Below are positions 21,387 through 29,318 of a stretch of DNA of 41,903 bases, in pieces (positions within the stretch are counted from its first letter, which is position 1; every line of letters begins with the position of its first letter). Below the pieces are notes generated by a model. It did not search any database. It saw nothing but the letters and a program-made list of their open reading frames with translations, and had not been told where the DNA came from. The translations under genes were made by a program, and so were the position numbers. The DNA comes from HGM12713 sp045593725 (lineage in GTDB: Bacteria > Bacillota > Clostridia > Oscillospirales > CAG-272), in assembly GCA_045593725.1 (NCBI GenBank), contig JAZNXE010000017.1, positions 1-41,903 on the forward strand. The letters run 5' to 3'.

Positions 21387-22493
21387 TTGATAATCGCACT
21401 TGAAGAAGCAAAATATAAGCTTATAGGAATGAGAGCAGATATTGAGGATCTCGGCTCGGCTCTCCGCATAGACCAGCTTAAGGCTACCGCAGAGGAGCTT
21501 GACAAGAAAACTCTTGACCCTGATTTCTGGTCAAATCAGGAAAATTCCTCTACTATTCTTCAGAAGCTCAAGCAGACTAAGGATACCATTGAAAACTACG
21601 AGGCGCTGAAAAACCGTCTTGAGGATGCCATAACCCTTGCGGAAATGGCAATAGAGGAAAACGAGGAGGGCTATATCGAGGAGGTTGAAGGTGAGCTTTC
21701 GGAGATAGCAAAGCAGGCCGAGGCTAAGAGAATAGAGATACTCCTTTCGGGAGAATACGACAAAAACAACGCCATAGTTTCCTTCCACCCGGGAGCGGGC
21801 GGCACGGAGGCTCAGGACTGGGCGCAGATGCTATACCGTATGATAACCCGTTGGGCAGAGCGCAGAGGCTATAAATATAAGCTCCTCGATTGGCTGGACG
21901 GAGATGCCGCGGGAATAAAGAGCGCTACCATAATGGTAGAGGGACTTAACGCATACGGATACCTCAAAGCAGAGAATGGAGTACACAGACTTGTTCGCGT
22001 GTCCCCCTTTGATGCCGCGGGCAGACGGCAGACCTCCTTTGCGTCCATCGAGGTAATGCCCGAGTTTGATAATATTGACAAGGTTGAGATTCGTGAGGAG
22101 GATATTGAGGTCACAGCCCACCGTTCAAGCGGAGCGGGCGGACAGCATATAAACAAGACCGACTCGGCTATAAGAATCCTCCACAAGCCCACGGGTATCG
22201 TGGTCGGCTGTCAGACCGAGCGTTCACAGCTCCAGAACAAGGAAACCGCTATGAAGATGCTCAAGGCTAAGCTTATGGAAATTAAGCTCCGCGAGCGCCT
22301 TGATACCATTGAGGATATCAAGGGCAACAAGACCAATATCGAGTGGGGCTCACAGATATGCTCATACGTATTTATGCCCTATACGCTGGCTAAAGATACG
22401 AGAACAGGTCACGAGGACGGAAATATATCCGCGGTTATGGACGGAGAGATAGACGAATTTATCAATGCTTATCTCAAAATGAACGCGAAATAA
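21387..22493 (+). CDS. prfB: Peptide chain release factor 2
   Basis: 368 residues, homologous over its length to RF2. It has the SPF tripeptide (RVSPFDAAGRRQTSF) that recognises UGA/UAA and the catalytic GGQ in SSGAGGQHINKTDS. The ORF appears to start with TTG at 21387, six nt after GGGAGG; no ATG or GTG lies suitably close. The programmed +1 frameshift site (CUU UGA C) that autoregulates most bacterial prfB genes is not present: the coding frame runs unbroken from the start. A short GC palindrome CGGCG-CTG-CGCCG (21361-21373) precedes the ribosome-binding site. Confidence 0.95.
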   Translation: MIIALEEAKYKLIGMRADIEDLGSALRIDQLKATAEELDKKTLDPDFWSNQENSSTILQKLKQTKDTIENYEALKNRLEDAITLAEMAIEENEEGYIEEVEGELSEIAKQAEAKRIEILLSGEYDKNNAIVSFHPGAGGTEAQDWAQMLYRMITRWAERRGYKYKLLDWLDGDAAGIKSATIMVEGLNAYGYLKAENGVHRLVRVSPFDAAGRRQTSFASIEVMPEFDNIDKVEIREEDIEVTAHRSSGAGGQHINKTDSAIRILHKPTGIVVGCQTERSQLQNKETAMKMLKAKLMEIKLRERLDTIEDIKGNKTNIEWGSQICSYVFMPYTLAKDTRTGHEDGNISAVMDGEIDEFINAYLKMNAK

Positions 22494-22500
22494 ATAAAAG

Positions 22501-22532
22501 AAGCGCTTATGATTTTTCATAGGCGCTTTTTC
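22501..22532 (+). terminator. Terminator of prfB
   Basis: 11-bp stem 22502-22512 with 22517-22527 (one G-T), T tract to 22531. Confidence 0.82.
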
Positions 22533-22561
22533 TTGACATTCACTATAAAATATATTATAAT
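22533..22561 (+). promoter_or_regulatory. Promoter of the U32 peptidase-uppP run
   Basis: TTGACA (22533-22538), 17-bp spacer, TATAAT (22556-22561): a full consensus match, starting directly after the prfB terminator. Confidence 0.88.
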
Positions 22562-22601
22562 TATACTGAAATAATGTTATCTAAGAAAGAGAGGCATCAC
22601 T

Positions 22602-23855
22602 ATGCCCGAGCTTCTTTCCCCTGCGGGAAATTTTGAAAAGCTTAAAGCAGCTCTGCTCTACGGGGCAGACGCGGTATATCTTGCGGGAACCAGATTCGGT
22701 ATGCGCTCCGCCGCCGACAATTTTGACGACGTGGAGCTTTACGCCGCCGCGGAATACGTTCACGCCAGAGGCAAAAAAATATATCTTACCCTTAACACTA
22801 TGCCCCACGCTCACGAGTACCCCGCTTTGCGGGATTTTCTCCTCCGCATAAAGGACGCGGGTATCGACGCCTGTATCATAGCCGACCTTGGAGTTATGGC
22901 GCTGGTAAAGAGAATAATGCCCGAAATGGAGATACACGTATCCACTCAGGCAAGCATTGTAAGCCCCGAGGCGGCTCTGGCATACGTGGCTATGGGCGCA
23001 AAGCGCCTTGTTCTTGCCCGTGAGCTGACGCTCGACGAAATAAAGGCCATTAAGGCGGCTCTCCCCGAGTGTATTGAGCTTGAAGCCTTTGTCCACGGCT
23101 CTATGTGCGTGTCTTACAGCGGAAGATGTATGCTCTCAAACAGCCTTACGGGCAGAGATGCCAACCGCGGTGCGTGCGCTCAGCCCTGCCGCTGGGGATA
23201 TACCATCACCGAGGAAAAGCGCCCCGAGCAGCCATATCCCATTGAGCAGAACGAGCTTGGCACCTTTATTATGTCCTCAAAGGATATGTGTACTATCTCT
23301 ATCATTCCCCAGCTTATAGAGGCGGGGATAGATTCCTTTAAAATCGAAGGCAGAATGAAGAGCGCCTACTATGCGGCAGTGGTGACAAACGCCTACCGAA
23401 TGGCAATAGACGCATACAACTCCTCTCCCTCCACATACACCTTTGACCAAAGACTTATGCGTGAGCTTGAAAGCGTTTCACACCGTGAATACTGCACGGG
23501 ATTTTATCTGGACAACCCTATGGAAAACCCGCAGATGTCCACTATTAACGGCTATATAAGAGAAAAAGCGTACTTTGCCACCGCTCTTGCCGAGGACGAG
23601 CTTCCTATCCCCAAAGCCTTAGAAAAATCCAACGAAAGCGGAACGCTCTACCCCTTTATACAGCGCAACAAAATAAAGCTTGGGGACGGTGCGGAAATGA
23701 TATCTCCCAATAAGCTTGGACGTGCCTTTACGGTAACAGAGCTATACGACGAGAAGGGAGAGCCAATAGAGTCCGCGCCCCATCCCTCTCAGAAATTCTT
23801 CCTGCGCGTACCCTTCGAGGTGCGCAAGGGCGATATAGTGCGCTCGGGCGAATAA
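22602..23855 (+). CDS. U32 family peptidase / tRNA hydroxylation protein
   Basis: 417 residues of the U32 family. PELLSPAGNFEKLKAALLYGADAVYLAG at the N-terminus and the signature EAFVHGSMCVSYSGRC in the middle are diagnostic; the cysteines there and in GACAQPCRW fit an Fe-S site. In this family TrhP/YrrO-type members are needed for 5-hydroxyuridine at tRNA position 34; the protease label is historical. Followed by uppP at 55 bp. Confidence 0.92.
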   Translation: MPELLSPAGNFEKLKAALLYGADAVYLAGTRFGMRSAADNFDDVELYAAAEYVHARGKKIYLTLNTMPHAHEYPALRDFLLRIKDAGIDACIIADLGVMALVKRIMPEMEIHVSTQASIVSPEAALAYVAMGAKRLVLARELTLDEIKAIKAALPECIELEAFVHGSMCVSYSGRCMLSNSLTGRDANRGACAQPCRWGYTITEEKRPEQPYPIEQNELGTFIMSSKDMCTISIIPQLIEAGIDSFKIEGRMKSAYYAAVVTNAYRMAIDAYNSSPSTYTFDQRLMRELESVSHREYCTGFYLDNPMENPQMSTINGYIREKAYFATALAEDELPIPKALEKSNESGTLYPFIQRNKIKLGDGAEMISPNKLGRAFTVTELYDEKGEPIESAPHPSQKFFLRVPFEVRKGDIVRSGE

Positions 23856-23868
23856 GCATAAAATTTTT

Positions 23869-23909
23869 GCTCCACTCATAAATTTTACTATAAATTTACG
23901 AGGTGGAGC
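23869..23909 (+). promoter_or_regulatory. Hairpin enclosing the uppP ribosome-binding site
   Basis: GCTCCAC (23869-23875) pairs with GTGGAGC (23903-23909), and the stem continues with few bulges through an A/T-rich part around TAAATTT/AAATTTA. The uppP Shine-Dalgarno (GAGGTGGAG) is inside the paired arm, so translation may be down-regulated unless the hairpin opens. Confidence 0.5.
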
Positions 23910-23910
23910 T

Positions 23911-24753
23911 ATGCTGATTGAATATATAAAGGCTATAATTTACGGCATCGTTGAGGGTATAACCGAATGGCTTCCCATAAGCTCCACGGGACACCTTATC
24001 CTCCTTGAGGACATTATTACGTTGGACTCTGCCAAGGAGCTTGGGGAGCAATACAGCTCTATGTTTGACGTGGTAATACAGCTTGCCGCCGTCCTTGCGG
24101 TTTTAGTTACCCATTGGAATAGCCTGTATCCCTTTGGAAAGGGCAAGAGGGACGTGTGGGGTCTTTGGGGAAAGCTGGTATTAGCGACCATCCCTGCCGC
24201 CATAATGGGACTTGCCGCCGATTACCTTTGCGAGATCCTTTGGGGCATCAGCCTTGACACGCTTCTCTTTACTCCCCAGACCGTAGCCTCCGCCCTGATA
24301 ATATACGGAATTTTGTTTATACTTGTGGAGCGGTTCACAAAAAATCAAGCTGCTGCCAAGGAGCTGACCTGCCGCTCGGCTATTGCCATAGGATTTTTCC
24401 AAGCGCTGGCTATAATACCGGGCACGTCGCGCTCGGGCGCTACTATACTGGGGGCAAGAATACTGGGTATTGACCGAAAAACAGCGGCTCGCTTTTCCTT
24501 CTTCGCCGCTATCCCCGTTATTGCCGCGGCGAGTCTGCTTAAGGCAATAGATTTTGGAAAATATATAGCTCACAGCGGCTCAACTATCCCTATGGGCGCC
24601 CTGCTACTGCTACTCACCGCGGGTGCTGCCGCCTTTGCCGTATCTATGCTCACTCTCCGTTTCCTCACCGATTTTGTAAAAAAGCACACCTTTATTCCCT
24701 TTGGTATATACAGAATATTCCTTGGGATAGCGGTGCTGTTATTCATAAAATAA
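23911..24753 (+). CDS. uppP: Undecaprenyl-diphosphatase UppP (BacA)
   Basis: Polytopic membrane phosphatase that recycles undecaprenyl pyrophosphate to the lipid carrier for peptidoglycan; confers bacitracin tolerance. Family motifs EGITEWLPISSTGHL (N-terminal) and PGTSRSGATI are complete, carrying the active-site Glu, Ser and Arg. About eight membrane segments, 280 residues. The preceding hairpin may control its translation. Confidence 0.96.
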   Translation: MLIEYIKAIIYGIVEGITEWLPISSTGHLILLEDIITLDSAKELGEQYSSMFDVVIQLAAVLAVLVTHWNSLYPFGKGKRDVWGLWGKLVLATIPAAIMGLAADYLCEILWGISLDTLLFTPQTVASALIIYGILFILVERFTKNQAAAKELTCRSAIAIGFFQALAIIPGTSRSGATILGARILGIDRKTAARFSFFAAIPVIAAASLLKAIDFGKYIAHSGSTIPMGALLLLLTAGAAAFAVSMLTLRFLTDFVKKHTFIPFGIYRIFLGIAVLLFIK

Positions 24754-24771
24754 AACACAAAGGAGTCCCAC

Positions 24772-25377
24772 GTGTCCTCCGTCAATGAAAAACTAAGAAT
24801 TCCCTACCCTATCATAGTGGAGGGAAAATACGACCGCCTTCGCCTGCTGTCACTCTGCGACGCGCAGATAATAACCACCGAGGGCTTTGGAATATTCAAG
24901 AAAAGCGAAAAGCTGGCGCTTATACGTCAGCTTTCCTCAAAAACTCCTATAATAGTACTGACCGACAGTGACGGCGCGGGTAAGCTCATACGCTCACACA
25001 TTACCTCGGCAATTCCCGCCAACAGGCTTATTCAGCTCTATATACCCAAGATAGAGGGCAAGGAGAGAAGAAAGGCAGCGCCGTCAGCCGAGGGGACGCT
25101 CGGCGTTGAGGGAATGGAGCGAGCGCTCCTCTACGAGCTTCTTTCCCCCTTCGTTTCCGAAGAGAGGCTAAGTAAGGCTGCTGAAAATGCCCTGTCAAAG
25201 ACAGACTTTTATATGGACGGGCTTTCGGGCAACGCCGACAGCTCCCGCGCGAGGGACGAACTTGCCAAGAAGCTATCTCTGCCCTCCGGAATGACTGCAA
25301 ACGCCCTTTTAGCGGCGCTGAAGATACTTATAAGCTACGACGAATATCTTGCCCTTGTGGGCAGAAAAACAGATTAA
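24772..25377 (+). CDS. rnmV: Ribonuclease M5
   Basis: TOPRIM nuclease that matures 5S rRNA in Firmicutes. TOPRIM landmarks: catalytic Glu in IIVEGKYDRLRL and the acidic LTDSDGAGKLIR; LGVEGM downstream is the M5-typical segment (IGVE). 201 residues. Starts with GTG, six nt after AAGGAG. The C-terminal domain is as in M5. Same operon as uppP and tcdA. Confidence 0.9.
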   Translation: MSSVNEKLRIPYPIIVEGKYDRLRLLSLCDAQIITTEGFGIFKKSEKLALIRQLSSKTPIIVLTDSDGAGKLIRSHITSAIPANRLIQLYIPKIEGKERRKAAPSAEGTLGVEGMERALLYELLSPFVSEERLSKAAENALSKTDFYMDGLSGNADSSRARDELAKKLSLPSGMTANALLAALKILISYDEYLALVGRKTD

Positions 25378-25387
25378 GGAATTTTTT

Positions 25388-26116
25388 ATGTGTAAAGAAT
25401 TTGAAAGAGAGGCTATGCTCATAGGATACGATGCCATAGAAAAGCTCGCGCGCTCGCGCGTTGCTCTTTTTGGAGTGGGCGGAGTAGGAAGCTATGCCGC
25501 CGAGGCTCTGGCGCGGGCGGGAGTGGGCAGCATACTGCTGGTAGATAACGATACGGTTTCCCTAAGTAATATAAACCGTCAGCTTTGCGCCCTCCACAGC
25601 ACTGTGGGAAGATATAAGGCAGACGTAGTTGCAGAGCGCCTGTTGGACATAAATCCAAGGCTTAAGGTAACCGTAAGAAAAGAATTTCTGCTCCCCGAAA
25701 ACGCTCACACGTTTGATTGGGGAGAGTTTGATTACGTTATAGACGCCATAGACACTGTTTCGGGGAAGCTGGCAATAGCCGAGGGCTGTACCGCCGCGAA
25801 AACTCCTATGATAAGCTGTATGGGCACGGGCAACAAGCTTGACCCCACAGCCTTCCGAGTTACAGATATATCAAAAACCAACACCTGCCCCTTAGCGCGG
25901 GTGATGCGCCGAGAGCTTCGGGCGAGAGGTATTGCTCATCTGCCCGTAATATACTCGATAGAGGAAGCCGCTGCTCCAAGAACAGGAGCGGATGGAGAGA
26001 ACGGGAAGCGCGTACCCGCAAGCATCTCCTTTGTTCCCTCGGTAGCGGGGCTTATTGCCGCTTCAGAGGCGGTAAAGAGTATTATATCCAGGGAGGGCAA
26101 AAATGGCAAAGCTTAA
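25388..26116 (+). CDS. tcdA: tRNA threonylcarbamoyladenosine dehydratase TcdA (ThiF/E1-like)
   Basis: E1-like ATP-dependent enzyme that cyclises t6A37 of tRNA to ct6A. Nucleotide-binding GVGGVGSYAAEALARAG, VDNDTVSLSNINRQ, and the catalytic region ISCMGTGNKLDPT. 242 residues. ATG 25388 has AAGGA upstream; the in-frame codons before it lie in rnmV. Overlaps the next gene by 14 bp. Confidence 0.92.
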   Translation: MCKEFEREAMLIGYDAIEKLARSRVALFGVGGVGSYAAEALARAGVGSILLVDNDTVSLSNINRQLCALHSTVGRYKADVVAERLLDINPRLKVTVRKEFLLPENAHTFDWGEFDYVIDAIDTVSGKLAIAEGCTAAKTPMISCMGTGNKLDPTAFRVTDISKTNTCPLARVMRRELRARGIAHLPVIYSIEEAAAPRTGADGENGKRVPASISFVPSVAGLIAASEAVKSIISREGKNGKA

Positions 26117-26720
26117 ATGGAAGGGCGGCGCTCTTATCGCTCCCGTCCCCCCCGCTATGGTAAGCTGCGGAAGCGAGGATGCGGGCAACTGCAACATAAT
26201 AACGGTTGCTTGGACGGGTATAACAAATACAGTTCCCCCTAAGACCTATATATCGGTGCGCCCCTCAAGGCACTCCTACAACATAATAAAGGAGAGCGGA
26301 GAGTTTGCCATAAATCTGACCTGCGCTTCTCTTGTGCGCCACGCCGATTGGTGCGGAGTCTATACAGGGGCTAAGGTGGATAAGTTCGAGCGCTGCGGAC
26401 TGACCAAGGAAGCGGCAAGCGAACTCTCCTGTCCGCTTATCGCCGAAAGTCCTCTTTCTCTTGAATGTAGGGTAACGGACATCATTCCTCTTGGCTCTCA
26501 TCACATGTTCTTAGCCGACATTGTTGCGGTTGACGTGGACGAATCACTTATGGACAAGGAAGGAAAGCTCAGGCTGGATAAAGCGGGGCTTGTTGCCTTT
26601 GCCCACGGAGAATATTTCGCCCTGGGAGAAAAGCTGGGCAGCTTCGGATACTCTGTTAAAAAGAAAAAAAGAAAGGGGCACACGTCCCAAAAAAAGAAGC
26701 CTTACCCTAAAAACGATTAA
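26103..26720 (+). CDS. Flavin reductase family protein
   Basis: FMN-binding split-barrel protein of 205 residues: an N-terminal PAMVSCGSE, ITVAWTGITNTVPP and ISVRPSRHSYNIIKESGEFAINL match the flavin reductase / HpaC-like family. A very basic tail (KKKKRKGHTSQKKK) is an unusual addition. GGGAGGG lies in the end of tcdA, so translation is coupled. Substrate unknown. A second, more distant member is at 32445-32954. Confidence 0.88.
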   Translation: MAKLKWKGGALIAPVPPAMVSCGSEDAGNCNIITVAWTGITNTVPPKTYISVRPSRHSYNIIKESGEFAINLTCASLVRHADWCGVYTGAKVDKFERCGLTKEAASELSCPLIAESPLSLECRVTDIIPLGSHHMFLADIVAVDVDESLMDKEGKLRLDKAGLVAFAHGEYFALGEKLGSFGYSVKKKKRKGHTSQKKKPYPKND

Positions 26721-27039
26721 TTTTTTGTGCAAAATGTAGAATTGAGCTTTTTTTGAAAAAAGGTCTTGACAGACAGGGAAAAAGTTTTCCACAGCCTTAA
26801 CCATTTTTTGGATGGAAAATAGGGCTTGGTTTATGAGGTTTTCCACACTTCCCACAGAGTTTTCCACAGCGAGGAACTTTTCAACAGAATTTTTTGGCGA
26901 ATTTTGTTGTAATAGCTGTTTTGTGCAAAATGTCCAATTTTAGGCCAAATATCCACCCGAAATAACCCGATTTTTAAATTTTTCGACTTGATTTTCTGTT
27001 GTTCTACAATAGTTTTAATCAACAATTTAAGAAAAATTC
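26721..27039. other. Intergenic DnaA-box cluster flanked by 15-bp direct repeats
   Basis: An AT-rich noncoding gap. TTTTCCACA, which matches the DnaA-box pattern TTWTNCACA, occurs three times on the plus strand (26785-26793, 26839-26847, 26860-26868), with a one-mismatch copy TTTTCAACA at 26878-26886. The exact 15-mer TTTTGTGCAAAATGT occurs at 26723-26737 and 26919-26933, framing the cluster. No dnaA, dnaN or strand switch is nearby, so I favour a DnaA-binding cluster that titrates DnaA or regulates rluA, rather than the chromosomal origin. Confidence 0.55.
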
Positions 27040-27068
27040 TTGTAATAGAAAACGCCTCGTGGTATAAT
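27040..27068 (+). promoter_or_regulatory. Promoter of rluA-like operon
   Basis: TTGTAA (27040-27045), 17-bp spacer, TATAAT (27063-27068) with extended TGG. Confidence 0.8.
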
Positions 27069-27108
27069 TATAGTAATAAAATTTGCCCTACGGCAAGGAA
27101 GGTCAACT

Positions 27109-28053
27109 GTGAGATACGTTGTCAAAGCCGCGGATGAGGGTATGACCGTAAAGGAGCTGCTTTTCGGGCGGTTGGGTCTTTCCAAAGCCTTTATCAAGCA
27201 TCTGAAATTTCTTGAAAACGGAATAATGCTGGAGGGAGAGCGGGTCACTGTGCGAAGGGTGCTCAAGCAGGGAGATATTTTAACTCTTGCCCTTGAGGAC
27301 GAAAGCACTCCCGCGCATCTGACTCCCACAAATATCCCTCTGGACATAATCTACGAGGATGAGTATATAATACTTCCCAACAAGCCGCCGTTTATGCCCA
27401 CGCACCCCTCCCATCTTCATCACGGCGACACCCTTGCCGACGCGTTGGCATACAGATACGCCAAAAGCGGCGCTCCCTTCGTTTTCCGTCCAGTTAACCG
27501 CCTTGACCGAAACACGAGCGGAATAACCCTTATAGCCAAGGACAGAATAAGCGCCGCCAGACTTACCGACGCTATGAAAGGCAATAAGATAAGCAAGCAA
27601 TACGTGGCGGTCCTTGAGGGAGAGCTTACAGAAGACGAGGGAATTATCCAAACCTATATGAAGCGCACCGCCGAAAGCATCATAGTAAGGCAGAACTGCG
27701 GTGAGGGAGAGGGTGGCGACTACGCACTGACTGAGTACCTCGTATTAGCAAGAGCTAAGGGCTATACCCTTGTTATGGCTTTGCCCAAAACGGGACGCAC
27801 TCATCAGCTCCGTGTCCATTTTGCAGGTTTGGGCTGCCCCATAATAGGTGACGAGCTTTACGGCCAAGAAAGCCCTCTCATATCAAGACATGCCCTACAC
27901 GCCCTGTCGCTGAGCTTTCCTCATCCCTTACGAGGCGAACAGCTCAGCTTCACCGCTCCTTTACCCGAGGATATGGCAGTTCTCGTGAGGCAGCTATTTG
28001 GTATAAGCCCAGCCGACTTATTTGAGTGTGTGTCGGCTCTGAGTACGCAATAA
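27109..28053 (+). CDS. RluA-family pseudouridine synthase
   Basis: 314 residues. An S4-like N-terminal part (about 10-60), then the catalytic core with HPSHLHHGDTLADAL, catalytic Asp in RPVNRLDRNTSG, and TGRTHQLRVHFAGLGCPIIGDELYG in two segments. Targets are 23S rRNA or tRNA uridines; the exact site (RluD, RluC or YhcT-like) is not clear. Starts with GTG 27109 after AAGG. First gene of a run with the DUF3810 and murA genes. Confidence 0.93.
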   Translation: MRYVVKAADEGMTVKELLFGRLGLSKAFIKHLKFLENGIMLEGERVTVRRVLKQGDILTLALEDESTPAHLTPTNIPLDIIYEDEYIILPNKPPFMPTHPSHLHHGDTLADALAYRYAKSGAPFVFRPVNRLDRNTSGITLIAKDRISAARLTDAMKGNKISKQYVAVLEGELTEDEGIIQTYMKRTAESIIVRQNCGEGEGGDYALTEYLVLARAKGYTLVMALPKTGRTHQLRVHFAGLGCPIIGDELYGQESPLISRHALHALSLSFPHPLRGEQLSFTAPLPEDMAVLVRQLFGISPADLFECVSALSTQ

Positions 28054-28074
28054 ATCTATATAAAGGAACACAAA

Positions 28075-29253
28075 ATGAATTCGGAAAACAATACCACAAA
28101 TTCTGAAGCTTCCGACTTCCCCGTTACCAACGAAATAGCAGTTTCCCAAGAAAGCGGAGAAAACGCGCCCAAGAAAAAAATCCCTCTTATTTGTAAGATA
28201 CTTTATGCCATTGCGGCCTTTTGCGCGTTGCTCTATCTGCTGTTCATTATCTTCCCCGACTTTTCAGACTTTTTCAATAAGCATATTTCTCCTTGGATAA
28301 GAGGACCTCTCGCCAAGCTGACGGGATGGATTCCCTTTTCTCTGGCGGAATTTCTTCTCCTTTGTATTCCAATAATTCTCATTGCCGTGATATCCTACGG
28401 AATAAAGCACTACTCCTCCTCTTGGAGAAGCGTGGGAGCCTTCTGCGCCATAGTACTCTCTGTGGCGGCGTACGTATTTTCCTCCTTTACTCTGGGCTTT
28501 GTACCCGCATACCGAGGAACTACTCTTGACGCCAAAATGGGAATCGACAAAAAAGAGGTCAGCGCCGAGGAGCTTCGCGATACGGCAATGATTCTTTCAA
28601 GGAAGATAAATCAGGAAATAGACAGTATAATATTCACCGAGGACGGCTCCTCTGTAATGCCATACAGCTACGAGAAGCTTAATGATAAGCTGATGTACGC
28701 TTACGACAAAGCCTGTCGGAAATATGACTTTATACAAGACCTTGACAGCAATATCAAGCGTATAATGCTCAGCGAGCCTATGACCTATACTCATATCAGC
28801 GGGGTTTACACCTTTTTTACAGGGGAGGCAAACCTTAATACAAACTACCCGCACTATACTCAGCCATATACCGCCGCGCACGAGTTCGCCCACCAACGAG
28901 GCATAGCGCGAGAGGATGAAGCAAACTTCGTGGCGTTTCTGGTGTGCATAGACTCAAATGACTCGTATATACGGTATTGTGCATATCTCAATCTGTACGA
29001 ATACGTGGCAAGTGCCCTGTATGCGGCAAATCCCGAATATTATTCGGCGGTATATTTGACTCTGCCCACGGAGGCAAAGCGTGAGATGGCGGCATACTCA
29101 AAATTCTTTGATAAATACCGCGACTCGGTCGCCAGTGAGGTATCAGGAGCGGTAAACGACCTTTATCTCAACGCTAACGGTGACAAAAACGGCACAAAAA
29201 GCTACGGTCTTGTGGTAGATCTTGCCGTAGCCTATTACAAAGCAAAGGACTGA
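28075..29253 (+). CDS. DUF3810 membrane protein with zincin-like HExxH
   Basis: 392 residues: charged, low-complexity N-terminus (1-40), three membrane segments (about 42-63, 83-104, 120-142), then an extracytoplasmic or cytoplasmic domain with HEFAHQRG (His269, Glu270, His273) followed by Glu280/Glu282. HExxH plus a downstream Glu is the gluzincin pattern, so this DUF3810 protein may be a membrane metallopeptidase; activity has not been shown to my knowledge. It lies 65 bp upstream of murA, hinting at a cell-envelope role. Confidence 0.88.
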   Translation: MNSENNTTNSEASDFPVTNEIAVSQESGENAPKKKIPLICKILYAIAAFCALLYLLFIIFPDFSDFFNKHISPWIRGPLAKLTGWIPFSLAEFLLLCIPIILIAVISYGIKHYSSSWRSVGAFCAIVLSVAAYVFSSFTLGFVPAYRGTTLDAKMGIDKKEVSAEELRDTAMILSRKINQEIDSIIFTEDGSSVMPYSYEKLNDKLMYAYDKACRKYDFIQDLDSNIKRIMLSEPMTYTHISGVYTFFTGEANLNTNYPHYTQPYTAAHEFAHQRGIAREDEANFVAFLVCIDSNDSYIRYCAYLNLYEYVASALYAANPEYYSAVYLTLPTEAKREMAAYSKFFDKYRDSVASEVSGAVNDLYLNANGDKNGTKSYGLVVDLAVAYYKAKD

Positions 29254-29318
29254 CGTTCTTTTTTCTAAAACAAGGCATATACTGTAAGGTAATGCTTAAA
29301 TGACTATGGGAGGTAATT

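Noticed and set aside
21380..21395. Programmed frameshift at ATT TGA in prfB
   Set aside because: Shifting +1 there does not enter the RF2 frame, and RF2 is open from the TTG, so no frameshift is needed.
26721..27108. Chromosomal replication origin
   Set aside because: DnaA boxes are present, but there is no dnaA, dnaN or rpmH nearby and genes run in the same direction on both sides, so no sign of divergent replication.
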